The translations under genes and the position numbers were made by a program. DNA of 64,000 nt from Dermabacter sp. (GTDB taxonomy: Bacteria; Actinomycetota; Actinomycetes; Actinomycetales; Dermabacteraceae), in the NCBI GenBank assembly GCA_030538475.1, contig JAUNTX010000004.1:1-64000 (forward strand). The letters run 5' to 3'. The notes beneath the pieces are model-generated. The model did no database searches. It worked only from the letters and a program-made list of their open reading frames with translations, and was not told where the DNA came from. Shown one piece after another: positions 18,170-24,897 of this stretch (position 1 is its first letter; every line of letters begins with the position of its first letter).

Positions 18170-18588
18170 GGCCCGGCCCCGCCGTCCGGGCCCGGCGGAG
18201 CCTCCGCGCGCAGGGGCGAGGCCCCGACGAGGTGCGGCTCGATCCGCACGGTCGCGCTCGCGGTGAGGGTGAAGGTGTGGCCCACGATTCTGCCGCCGAT
18301 CCGCACGTCTCGGGTGGCGCGCACGGTCACGTGATCGCCCGTGTGCTCGACGGTGAACGAGGCATGGCCGCCGCTCACCCGGTGGCCGGCCGCCATCGCC
18401 TCGGGTTCGGGCACGCCCCGCATGATCTCGCGGGCCACGGTCCGCGAGGACTCCTCGAGGACGGACTGGGAGATGAGGGCGCCGCCCGTGCCCGCGAGGA
18501 GGGCGAGGAGCGCGGAGAGGGCCACCAGGACGATGGCCGTCTCCGCGGCAGCGGCACCGGCCTCGCAGCGCAGTGCCGCCCGGATCAT
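18166..18588 (-). CDS. TadE-like minor pilin (Rv3655c type)
   Basis: 140 aa from ATG 18588, which overlaps the Flp-like gene's stop by 4 nt. It starts MIRAALRCEAGAAAAETAIVLVALSALLALLAG, a TadE prepilin-like segment with Glu at the usual +5 region of the helix, followed by a beta-rich periplasmic domain of about 100 aa (HASFTVEHTGDHVTVRATRDVRIGG). It is encoded in the order pilin-TadE-TadE as in mycobacterial Rv3656c-Rv3654c. Confidence 0.82.
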   Translation of the reverse strand: MIRAALRCEAGAAAAETAIVLVALSALLALLAGTGGALISQSVLEESSRTVAREIMRGVPEPEAMAAGHRVSGGHASFTVEHTGDHVTVRATRDVRIGGRIVGHTFTLTASATVRIEPHLVGASPLRAEAPPGPDGGAGP

Positions 18589-18824
18589 CCGGCAGAGCCG
18601 AGCGCGCGCGTGATGAGCCCGAGCACGAGCTCGCGGACGGGCCCGGAGGTGAGGATGCCGAAGAGCAGGGCGGCGAACGCGCACGCGGCGAGCACCGTGA
18701 TGCCGTATTCGGCGGTGGTCGCTCCGTCGTCGCTCGCGAGCCTCTCCATGAGCGATGGCGGTGCGCTCGCGGTGGCCAGTTTTTCCGTGGCCAGCTTTTC
18801 GATGGGCAGTGTCGTGGTGGTCAT
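18585..18824 (-). CDS. DUF4244 Flp-like pilin
   Basis: 79 aa. The sequence SDDGATTAEYGITVLAACAFAALLFGIL contains the Flp hallmark TAEY after a Gly and a single hydrophobic helix, the form of a class III prepilin with a 30-40 residue leader. It is the Rv3656c counterpart and the likely major pilin of the Tad-type apparatus. No prepilin peptidase gene is seen in the cluster. A 60-nt gap separates it from the TadB/C-like gene. Confidence 0.83.
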   Translation of the reverse strand: MTTTTLPIEKLATEKLATASAPPSLMERLASDDGATTAEYGITVLAACAFAALLFGILTSGPVRELVLGLITRALGSAG

Positions 18825-18884
18825 GGGTTGTCTCCATTCTTTGGGGTGGGTGCTGCCGCGCCGGGTGGCGCGGCCTCGGGCCGG

Positions 18885-19973
18885 TTATGTCCAGCCGAAG
18901 TGTGTGGTGAGCAGGTCCGTGAGGATCGGGACGATCCCGAGGATCACGAACGCGGGCAGGATGGTGAGCCCGGTGGGAACAACGAGGCGAACGTTGAGAG
19001 TGGCGGCGGCGCGTTCGACCTCGCGCACGCGGGCGCGGCGCAGCTCTCGGCTCGTGGCCTGAAGCAGCGGCACGAGGTGAGCGCCCGTGGTGTGGGACAG
19101 CAGCGCGGAGGTGCGGATGCGCGCGAGGTCTCCGCCGAGGGTGCCGAGGGCGCGTGAGGGATCCGCACCGAGCCGCAGCGCGTCGCCCGCGCGGCGCAGC
19201 CCGGGTCCCGTCTCGTGGTCGTCGGGGCTGGCCGCGCCGAGGGCCTCGCCGACGTGGCTGAGTCCGCTCGAGAGTGGCATGCCGGAGGCGAGAATCTGCG
19301 CGAGCACGTCGATGATGATGACCGGATCGACCGGGTGGCGCGCGGGTGCCGCCGCCCGCAAGAGGCGACGCATCCATGCCCATCCCGCCGCCATGAGGGC
19401 GAGGCCCGTGGTGAGCATGATGAGGCCCGCACTCGAGCCGAGGAGGGCGCCCAGAGGATTCGCGCCAATCGCGTACCCGAGGACGATCGAGACGAGGGGC
19501 AGCGCCATGAGCAGGTGGGCCGTCGTTTTCGCTCCGGCGAAGGCGCCGCGCCGGGCTCTTTCGGCGTCGCCGAGGTCGCGCAGGCTGTGCGCGAGAGCTT
19601 CGAGCAGGCCCGCGAGCGCGGCGCCCGTCGTATCGCACAGTTGCACGCAGAGGACAAGGGCGCGCAGGCCCGGATTCTGCGACCCGCGCGGCGGGCGGAG
19701 GCCGCTGCCGGGCCTGGACTCGAGGGTGGTGTGAGCGATGAGGGCGGGCGGCGTGGCGGCGAGCGTCTGCGCGAGGGTCGCGAGGGCGGGATCGGTCTGG
19801 ACGCGGGCGGTGGAGGACCATGCCCACGAGGGGGCGACACCGGTGCCTAGCACCATCGCTACCTGATCCAGGAGCTCCGCGAGGGCATCGTCGCTGATGC
19901 GCGGCGCTCTCGTGAGCCGCGCCCTGAGCCCAGAGGTAGCCGCGAAGGCTGGTGGTGCTGCCGCCCCCGTCAT
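18885..19973 (-). CDS. Type II secretion F-domain membrane protein, apparently TadB and TadC fused
   Basis: 362 aa, overlapping tadA by 4 nt. Two F-like modules are visible. The first, about residues 30-150, starts LAELLDQVAMVLGTGVAPSWAW and is followed by two membrane segments (LLMALPLVSIVLGYAIG, LIMLTTGLALMAAGWAW). The second, about 215-360, starts IDVLAQILASGMPLSSGLSHVGEAL and ends in the membrane helix VVPTGLTILPAFVILGIVPIL. In mycobacteria these are two proteins, Rv3658c (TadB) and Rv3657c (TadC). They form the inner-membrane platform that TadA drives. Confidence 0.8.
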   Translation of the reverse strand: MTGAAAPPAFAATSGLRARLTRAPRISDDALAELLDQVAMVLGTGVAPSWAWSSTARVQTDPALATLAQTLAATPPALIAHTTLESRPGSGLRPPRGSQNPGLRALVLCVQLCDTTGAALAGLLEALAHSLRDLGDAERARRGAFAGAKTTAHLLMALPLVSIVLGYAIGANPLGALLGSSAGLIMLTTGLALMAAGWAWMRRLLRAAAPARHPVDPVIIIDVLAQILASGMPLSSGLSHVGEALGAASPDDHETGPGLRRAGDALRLGADPSRALGTLGGDLARIRTSALLSHTTGAHLVPLLQATSRELRRARVREVERAAATLNVRLVVPTGLTILPAFVILGIVPILTDLLTTHFGWT

Positions 19974-21154
19974 GGCGTGGCCTCGCGCGTCAGGCGGGAT
20001 TCGAGCTGCGCGAAGGCGGGCAGGAGGCGGGCCCGGCCGCCCGGCGGGAACATCGCTGCGCTTTCGGCGCGCAGCCTCCCGTCGGCGCCCCGGGTGAGGA
20101 CCGCGAGCGTGCTCAGGCGCCGCTCGGTGCCCCCGCGATCCATGTGCAGGATGACGTCGATGGCGGACAGCGCCTGGGCCGCGAGCGCTGGCGCATCGAG
20201 GTGAGCGAGGGCGCCGAGCGCTTCGAGGCGCGCGGGCACGTCACCCGCGGTGTTGGCGTGCAGGGTGCCACCGCCGCCCTGGTGGCCCGTGTTGAGGGCC
20301 TGGAGGAGTTCGCGCACGTCATCGCCGCGGCATTCGCCCACGATGATGCGATCCGGGCGCATCCGCAAGCACTGGCGCACGAGGGTGCCGAGCGAGACCT
20401 CGCCGCTCCCCTCCGCGTTCGCGTGGCGAGCCTGGAGGCGCACCACGTGCGGATGGCGGGGGTTCAGCTCCGTGGCATCTTCCACGATGATGAGGCGCTC
20501 CGTCGGCGAGGCCGCCGACAGCATGGCCGACAGGAGCGTGGTCTTGCCCGTGCCCGTGCCGCCGCTGATGAGGAAGGCGAGGCGGGAGCGGACCACCTGC
20601 TCGACGATCTCTCGCGCGCTCGGGCTCAGGGTGCCGGAGGCTTCGAGGTCGTCGAGGCTCAGGGTGCGGGTGGCGGCGCGCCTGAGCGAGAGGACGGCGC
20701 CGCCACCGCTGAGCGGGGGCAGGAGAGCGTGGAATCTGAGGCCGCCCGGCAGCTGGGCGTCGGCCCACGGCATCGCATCGTCCAAGCGGCGGCCGCCGAG
20801 GGCGGCGAGTCGAGTGGCGAGCGCGCGGGCCTCGTCGGCCGAGAGGTGCAGGGCGGTGGGGTGCAGCCCCGCGGCGTCCTCGACCCACACGGAACCATCG
20901 GCATTCACGAGAATGTCGGTCACGCCGTCGGCCACGAGGGGCTGGAGGGGCCCGAGTCCGTGCACGTGGTCGCGGATCTGCTCGGTGAGGGACAGCAGGT
21001 GGGCGCGGTCAATGAACTGGCCCTCGGCGTGGGCGATGGCCCAGACGCGCTCGGCATCGACGGGTCCGGGCGTGGCGAGGAGGCTCTCGTGGACGCGGGC
21101 GAGCAGCCGCGCGGGCAGGTCGGCCGTGGCGCTGTGGGACGCGAGCGTGCTCAT
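19970..21154 (-). CDS. tadA: Tad/CpaF-type secretion ATPase
   Basis: 394 aa from ATG 21154, which overlaps the ssd stop; the longer open frame upstream is antisense noise within ssd. The N-terminal domain is followed by a RecA-like ATPase: Walker A GGTGTGKTT (198-206), Asp box RLIIVEDATEL, Walker B RMRPDRIIVGECRGD and His box LNTGHQGGGGTLHAN. It powers pilus assembly or secretion at the inner membrane. Rv3659c counterpart. Confidence 0.93.
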   Translation of the reverse strand: MSTLASHSATADLPARLLARVHESLLATPGPVDAERVWAIAHAEGQFIDRAHLLSLTEQIRDHVHGLGPLQPLVADGVTDILVNADGSVWVEDAAGLHPTALHLSADEARALATRLAALGGRRLDDAMPWADAQLPGGLRFHALLPPLSGGGAVLSLRRAATRTLSLDDLEASGTLSPSAREIVEQVVRSRLAFLISGGTGTGKTTLLSAMLSAASPTERLIIVEDATELNPRHPHVVRLQARHANAEGSGEVSLGTLVRQCLRMRPDRIIVGECRGDDVRELLQALNTGHQGGGGTLHANTAGDVPARLEALGALAHLDAPALAAQALSAIDVILHMDRGGTERRLSTLAVLTRGADGRLRAESAAMFPPGGRARLLPAFAQLESRLTREATP

Positions 21155-22287
21155 GGGAGACCTCGCATGAACTGTAGGCAGGCGCGGTCGGCGCCGCGGC
21201 GTCGGGTGTCGAGCACGGGTACTTGCGAGGGTGGGGAACTGGCGAACTCGAGAGCGACGGGCGCGCCGATCTCCGCCTCCACCTCGGCGGCGCGGGCGAA
21301 GCGATGCGAGCGCGGATGCCGCAGTGCGAGCGCGAGGGCGGGATTCGAGCTGCCGAGGCGAGCGCGCAGCTGAGCAACGCGGCGACGGGCGGAGGCGAGG
21401 GCCACCGGGGCGGCCTCGACGGTGACGAGGACGGTGCGGGGCGAGAGGTCGATCCACGCGTCGTCCCCGGCGGGAGCGTCGATGATGAGGAGCCCGGGTT
21501 CGGCGGCGAGCGCACCGAGCACCCGGGCGCGCACCCCGGGAGGCGGTGTGGGGGCGGCGGGATCGTGAGAGAAGGTCAGCAGGCGAATCCCGTCCACGAG
21601 CGGCAGGCTGGCGCGGATTGCGGCGGCGCTGCCGTCACCGGCGCGCTCGAGGGCGTCCCAGCGCGCGCCGGGCACGTGGGCGGCGTCGATGAGTGTGTCG
21701 ATCCCGCCCGCGAGCGGGTCGGTATCCACGAGCAGGGGCGCGAGGCGCACGCGAGAGGCGGCGCGGGCGAGGCGGGCCGCCAGCGACGTGGCGCCCGCGC
21801 CGCCGGAGCCAGGCACGCACACGAGGACGTCGGCCTCCTGGCCCGTGCCGACGATGGCGCCGAGGTCCGCGAGGAGGGCGGAGGATTCACGGGGGAGTTC
21901 GCGCACGCTGCGGGCCCCGCATGCGAGGGCCTCGCGCCACGTGTCCTCCGTGGGTGGCCCGTCCGTGACGAGGATGCGCGCGACGCCGCTGTCAGAGAGG
22001 TTGGGCAGGGGCGGTGCGTGTCCGCTCCCCGCCGCGCTCACGAGGACGCGAAGGTGCGCTGGTTCGGCGGAGGCAAGAGAGGTGACGACGAGGCCGCTCG
22101 CCTGGGCGTGATCGCGCACCATGTCGGCGAGGGGCCCGGGCTCGCCCTCCCAGGCGAGGGCGGGCAGAGGCGAGGCGGAACCGGCGCCCGCGTCGGGAGG
22201 TGCTGTAGGCGGGCCGACGGGGACGGCAGGGAAGGCCGTGGGGAGCCGACGGCCGCTATCGACGCGGGGGAGGGAGGTGGTGCTCAT
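21151..22287 (-). CDS. ssd: Ssd-type septum-site-determining/CpaE-like protein
   Basis: 378 aa, first gene of the tad operon. An N-terminal receiver-like region (about 75-150) is followed by a MinD/ParA-like domain. The deviant Walker A at 160-168 reads GSGGAGATS and lacks both lysines of the KGGxGKT motif. LLVDTDPLAGGIDTLI and LLIIDAPAGDDAW correspond to the Asp/Walker B strands. In mycobacteria Ssd (Rv3660c) affects septum formation; CpaE proteins localise Tad pili. ATP binding may be lost or altered. Confidence 0.87.
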   Translation of the reverse strand: MSTTSLPRVDSGRRLPTAFPAVPVGPPTAPPDAGAGSASPLPALAWEGEPGPLADMVRDHAQASGLVVTSLASAEPAHLRVLVSAAGSGHAPPLPNLSDSGVARILVTDGPPTEDTWREALACGARSVRELPRESSALLADLGAIVGTGQEADVLVCVPGSGGAGATSLAARLARAASRVRLAPLLVDTDPLAGGIDTLIDAAHVPGARWDALERAGDGSAAAIRASLPLVDGIRLLTFSHDPAAPTPPPGVRARVLGALAAEPGLLIIDAPAGDDAWIDLSPRTVLVTVEAAPVALASARRRVAQLRARLGSSNPALALALRHPRSHRFARAAEVEAEIGAPVALEFASSPPSQVPVLDTRRRGADRACLQFMRGLP

Positions 22288-22440
22288 GCCCCCAGCTTTG
22301 TGGCCGCGCGGGCCCGGCGGGAGGGTGGCCGCCGATGTGTGGACAAGGGGAGTGCCCGGCGAAATTTCCGGGGGCGGGACCGGCTGTGACCAGCCGTGAG
22401 CACACGCCAGAAAAATTTTCGACTTTTTCCTCCGGAACTG
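22288..22440. promoter_or_regulatory. Upstream region of the tad operon and the divergent RNA
   Basis: 153 nt between the ssd start and the rightward promoter, the first part of a 426-nt interval (22288-22713) that holds no protein gene. It contains a locally A/T-rich patch around 22410-22428 (palindrome GAAAATTTTC), unusual in this GC-rich DNA, and a short GGCTGTGACCAGCC hairpin near 22382-22395. I could not place a convincing -10/-35 for ssd. Confidence 0.4.
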
Positions 22441-22469
22441 TTGCGCACGCCACAGAGAGGGAGTAGAGT
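22441..22469 (+). promoter_or_regulatory. Promoter of the intergenic RNA
   Basis: TTGCGC at 22441-22446, a 17-nt spacer and TAGAGT at 22464-22469, predicting a transcript start at about 22476. The spacing is ideal for the principal sigma factor. Confidence 0.6.
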
Positions 22470-22475
22470 GAGGGT

Positions 22476-22630
22476 CATGTCAAACGCATAGGGATGGCTC
22501 GAAACCCACGTGCGCGTGGTCCACGTCAGGACCGGTGCAGAGGTGTTGACCGCGCTTCTTGTACCAAACATTGCACGCTTGATCCCGGGCCGGACCTATG
22601 TGGAGGCGCTCCTTCGGGAGCGCCTCCTCC
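22476..22630 (+). ncRNA. Candidate Ms1-like (6S-like) small RNA next to ssd
   Basis: A transcript of about 155 nt is bounded by a 17-nt-spaced promoter and a strong terminator hairpin, with no credible ORF inside (only a 4-codon ATG-TAG at 22477-22491). It can fold: CCACG-TGCG-CGTGG at 22506-22519 competes with GGTCC/GGACC at 22518-22533. In M. tuberculosis the abundant RNA MTS2823 (ncRv13661; Ms1 in M. smegmatis), which binds core RNA polymerase, lies just upstream of and divergent to ssd (Rv3660c). The assignment rests on synteny and architecture, not on recognised sequence. An attenuated leader for the downstream gene is the main alternative. Confidence 0.5.
22602..22630 (+). terminator. 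TTCG-loop terminator hairpin of the intergenic RNA
   Basis: Perfect 11-bp stem GGAGGCGCTCC (22602-22612) and GGAGCGCCTCC (22617-22627) around a stable TTCG tetraloop, followed by TCCTTTG. It ends 84 nt before the next gene's ATG. Confidence 0.8.
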
Positions 22631-22713
22631 TTTGTGAGGCCCCCACCCGTCCCATCGGCTCCGATCTCTGCTCCATCCGCGCCTACCCGGTACCCGTGAG
22701 GAGTCATTCGACC

Positions 22714-23271
22714 ATGACGTTGGTGCACACGAACGATACGCTCAGCCCCGAAGCCCCCACCCCGCACGCTCCCGGCAGTTCCGGTCACGCCAGTTGGCGT
22801 ATCGACCCGGACACCCTGCGGCCCCGTATCATCGACCTCGCGGCGTTTCGCGAAGAATTTGACGGCGACCCCGCCGGGCCCATCCTCGAAGCCCTATGGC
22901 GCGGCGATCCCGACCGCGCCGAGGAACTGCTTCTGCACCTGCTCGGCGGTGCCGCACCCAGCACTCGGTTCGCCGCGATCCTCGCGGACATTCACCGCGA
23001 CCAGGGCCGCACGGACCTCTCGGTCACCGAATACCGCGACATCCTGGAACGCACGCGCGGCACCCAGTTCGAGGCCCTCACGCTCCACATGCTCGGCAAA
23101 TCCCTGTTCGCGGGCGGCCGGTTCGAGGAAGCGCAGCACCTGTTCACGCGCGCGTTCGAACTCTGCGTGCTCGAAGGCGCCTCCCCGGAGTTCATGGAGG
23201 CGAGCATGACCTCGATCCGGCGCACCCGCGATGCGCTACGCGCTGCCCACGCGCCCCGCCCCGCCGCCTAG
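22714..23271 (+). CDS. Tetratricopeptide-like actinobacterial protein, function unknown
   Basis: 185 aa from ATG 22714 with GAGGAG about 10 nt upstream. Apart from a disordered first 28 residues it is helical, with TPR-like pairs: EALWRGDPDRAEELLLHLLG, SVTEYRDILERTRGTQFEALTLHMLGKSLFAGGRFEEAQHLFTRAFELC and a last helix. Such repeats mediate protein-protein contact. The upstream RNA/terminator may gate its expression by read-through. No specific partner can be named. Confidence 0.75.
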   Translation: MTLVHTNDTLSPEAPTPHAPGSSGHASWRIDPDTLRPRIIDLAAFREEFDGDPAGPILEALWRGDPDRAEELLLHLLGGAAPSTRFAAILADIHRDQGRTDLSVTEYRDILERTRGTQFEALTLHMLGKSLFAGGRFEEAQHLFTRAFELCVLEGASPEFMEASMTSIRRTRDALRAAHAPRPAA

Positions 23272-23365
23272 ACGACACCTGCTTCGCAGGCCGTGCCCGC
23301 GACGCGGAATGAAAGCTTCCGCCAGGCACTGAGGCCGGGATGAGCGCCCTGTCAGGCGCGCTGCC

Positions 23366-23371
23366 TAGACT
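23366..23371 (+). promoter_or_regulatory. -10 box of the acetyltransferase gene (leaderless)
   Basis: TAGACT followed by 7 nt and ATG 23379; no ribosome site upstream of that ATG. Confidence 0.45.
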
Positions 23372-23378
23372 CCCGGCC

Positions 23379-23975
23379 ATGGCTGATTACTTTGGAGACG
23401 ATCCCCGCAGCACCCGCGAACGCATGCTCGCTGGCGACCCCTACATTGCCGACGATCCGCAGCTGGAGGCCGAGTATCGCCGCGCGCTCGCCCTCAGCCA
23501 GGAATATTCGCGCGCCTACGTCGAGGACCCCGAGCGGGCGAAGCAGATCCTCGGCGAGCTGCTCGGCAGCGTCGGCGACGGCACGGAGATCCGCCCGCCG
23601 CTCACGGTGGACTACGGCTCGAACGTCTACATCGGTGCGCACACGTTCGTGAACTTCAACCTCACGGCGCTCGATCCGGTTGAGGTGCGCATCGGTGATC
23701 ACTGCCAGCTGGGCCCGAACGTTCAGCTGCTCACCCCGACCCACCCGATCGATCCCGTCTCCCGCCGCGACGGCGTGGAGGCCGCCGAGCGGATCACGAT
23801 TGGTGACAACGTGTGGCTGGGCGGTGGCGTGATCGTGTGCCCGGGCGTGAGCATCGGGAACAACTCCGTGATCGGTGCGGGCTCCGTGGTCACCCGCGAT
23901 ATCCCCGCGAACGTCATCGCGGTGGGCAACCCCGCCCGCGTCCTGCGCGCGATCCCCGGCCCCACCGAGGCCTGA
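23379..23975 (+). CDS. Maltose/galactoside O-acetyltransferase family (hexapeptide repeat)
   Basis: 198 aa from ATG 23379. An N-terminal Mac segment (RERMLAGDPYIADDPQLEAEYRRALALSQEYS) precedes a left-handed beta-helix with hexapeptide repeats: NVYIGAHTFVNFN, VRIGDHCQLGPNVQLLTPTHPID, then ITIGDNVWLGGGVIVCPGVSIGNNSVIGAGSVVTRDIPANVIAVGNPARVLR. The His in TPTHPID is the catalytic base of the family. It transfers acetyl from acetyl-CoA to a sugar hydroxyl; the sugar is unknown. Confidence 0.9.
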   Translation: MADYFGDDPRSTRERMLAGDPYIADDPQLEAEYRRALALSQEYSRAYVEDPERAKQILGELLGSVGDGTEIRPPLTVDYGSNVYIGAHTFVNFNLTALDPVEVRIGDHCQLGPNVQLLTPTHPIDPVSRRDGVEAAERITIGDNVWLGGGVIVCPGVSIGNNSVIGAGSVVTRDIPANVIAVGNPARVLRAIPGPTEA

Positions 23976-23990
23976 GCGCGCCGTCGGCGC

Positions 23991-24830
23991 CTACAGTTCG
24001 ACGTCGATGATGACGGGGGCGTGGTCGCTCGTGCCTTCCGCTGCCCGCTCGTCGAGGTCGATCATCGCGCCCGTCGTGGCGCGCCGCACGGCGGGGGAGG
24101 CGAGGAGGAAATCGATCCTCATGCCCTGCTTCTTCGTGAACTTGAGCCCCTTGTAGTCCCAGTAGGTGAAGGTGCCGGGTGTGTCGAGCCAGTCGCGGGT
24201 CACGTCCGCATACCCGGCCTCGGCGAGCGCGGTGATTGCGTCGCGCTCGGGGCCGCTCACGTGGGTCTTTCCAGCGAAGGCGGCGATGTCCCACACGTCG
24301 GCGTCGGTGGGGGCCACGTTGAAATCGCCTGCGAAGATCGTGGCGGCGCCCGCCCCGGCATCCTCGCCCGGACCGCCCTCGGCGAGGCGGGAGGCGCCAT
24401 AGGCGCGCACGGCCTCGAGCCAGTGCAGCTTGTAGGCGTAGTGCGGGTGATCGAGCTCGCGGCCGTTCGGCACGTACAGGCTCCACAGATCCAGCGGGCG
24501 GGAATCGGGGGAGAGTTCGCCGACGCGGGCGCCGATCGCGCGCGCCTCGAGGACGGCATCCTCGCCCTCGCCCCACGCGGGAAGGCCGTCGATCGTGGTG
24601 CGCACATCGCTGAGACCCACGCGCGAGGCAATGGCCACGCCGTTCCACTGGTTGAGCCCGTGCGCAGACACCTCGAAACCCAGCTCTTCGAGGCGGCTGA
24701 GGTCTAGCTGCTCGGGCTTCGCCTTGATCTCCTGGAGGGCGATGACGTCGATGCGGCGCGCCTCGATCACCGCGAGCAGGCGGTCCATGCGGGCGCGGAG
24801 CGAATTGATGTTCCAGGTGGCGATGCGCAT
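23991..24830 (-). CDS. xthA: Exodeoxyribonuclease III / AP endonuclease
   Basis: 279 aa. It starts MRIATWNINSLRAR, with metal-binding Glu in LQEIKAKPEQ, then WSLYVPNGRE, the GDFNVAPTDADVWD signature, TYWDYKG, RIDFLLAS and a final GTSDHAPVI with the catalytic Asp-His. It cleaves DNA at abasic sites in base-excision repair. The mRNA is probably leaderless (TAGGAT ends 6 nt before the ATG). It is divergent from an SDR gene with overlapping promoters. Confidence 0.94.
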   Translation of the reverse strand: MRIATWNINSLRARMDRLLAVIEARRIDVIALQEIKAKPEQLDLSRLEELGFEVSAHGLNQWNGVAIASRVGLSDVRTTIDGLPAWGEGEDAVLEARAIGARVGELSPDSRPLDLWSLYVPNGRELDHPHYAYKLHWLEAVRAYGASRLAEGGPGEDAGAGAATIFAGDFNVAPTDADVWDIAAFAGKTHVSGPERDAITALAEAGYADVTRDWLDTPGTFTYWDYKGLKFTKKQGMRIDFLLASPAVRRATTGAMIDLDERAAEGTSDHAPVIIDVEL

Positions 24831-24836
24831 GAGCCC

Positions 24837-24842
24837 ATCCTA
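24837..24842 (-). promoter_or_regulatory. -10 box of xthA (leaderless)
   Basis: TAGGAT read leftward, then GGGCTC and ATG 24830. Confidence 0.45.
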
Positions 24843-24884
24843 GGGGCAGGGCCGATACCCCGGATGGGGTGAGGCTCGCGGCGG

Positions 24885-24890
24885 TAGAAT
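24885..24890 (+). promoter_or_regulatory. -10 box of the divergent SDR gene (leaderless)
   Basis: TAGAAT followed by 7 nt and ATG 24898. The -10 boxes of xthA and this gene are only 42 nt apart, so the two promoters must overlap. Confidence 0.45.
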
Positions 24891-24897
24891 GGTGGGC

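Noticed and set aside
22477..22491. Four-codon ATG-TCA-AAC-GCA-TAG at the predicted RNA start
   Set aside because: Its position at the predicted transcript start is suggestive of a leaderless micro-ORF, but four codons carry no regulatory codon pattern; noted only.
22476..22600. tRNA or SRP (4.5S) RNA in the same interval
   Set aside because: No acceptor/T-arm pairing and no GGAAGCAGC-type SRP core could be found.
22510..22713. Upstream extension of the TPR-like gene through the RNA and terminator
   Set aside because: The frame is open but would translate through the 11-bp TTCG hairpin; GAGGAG before ATG 22714 gives a better start.
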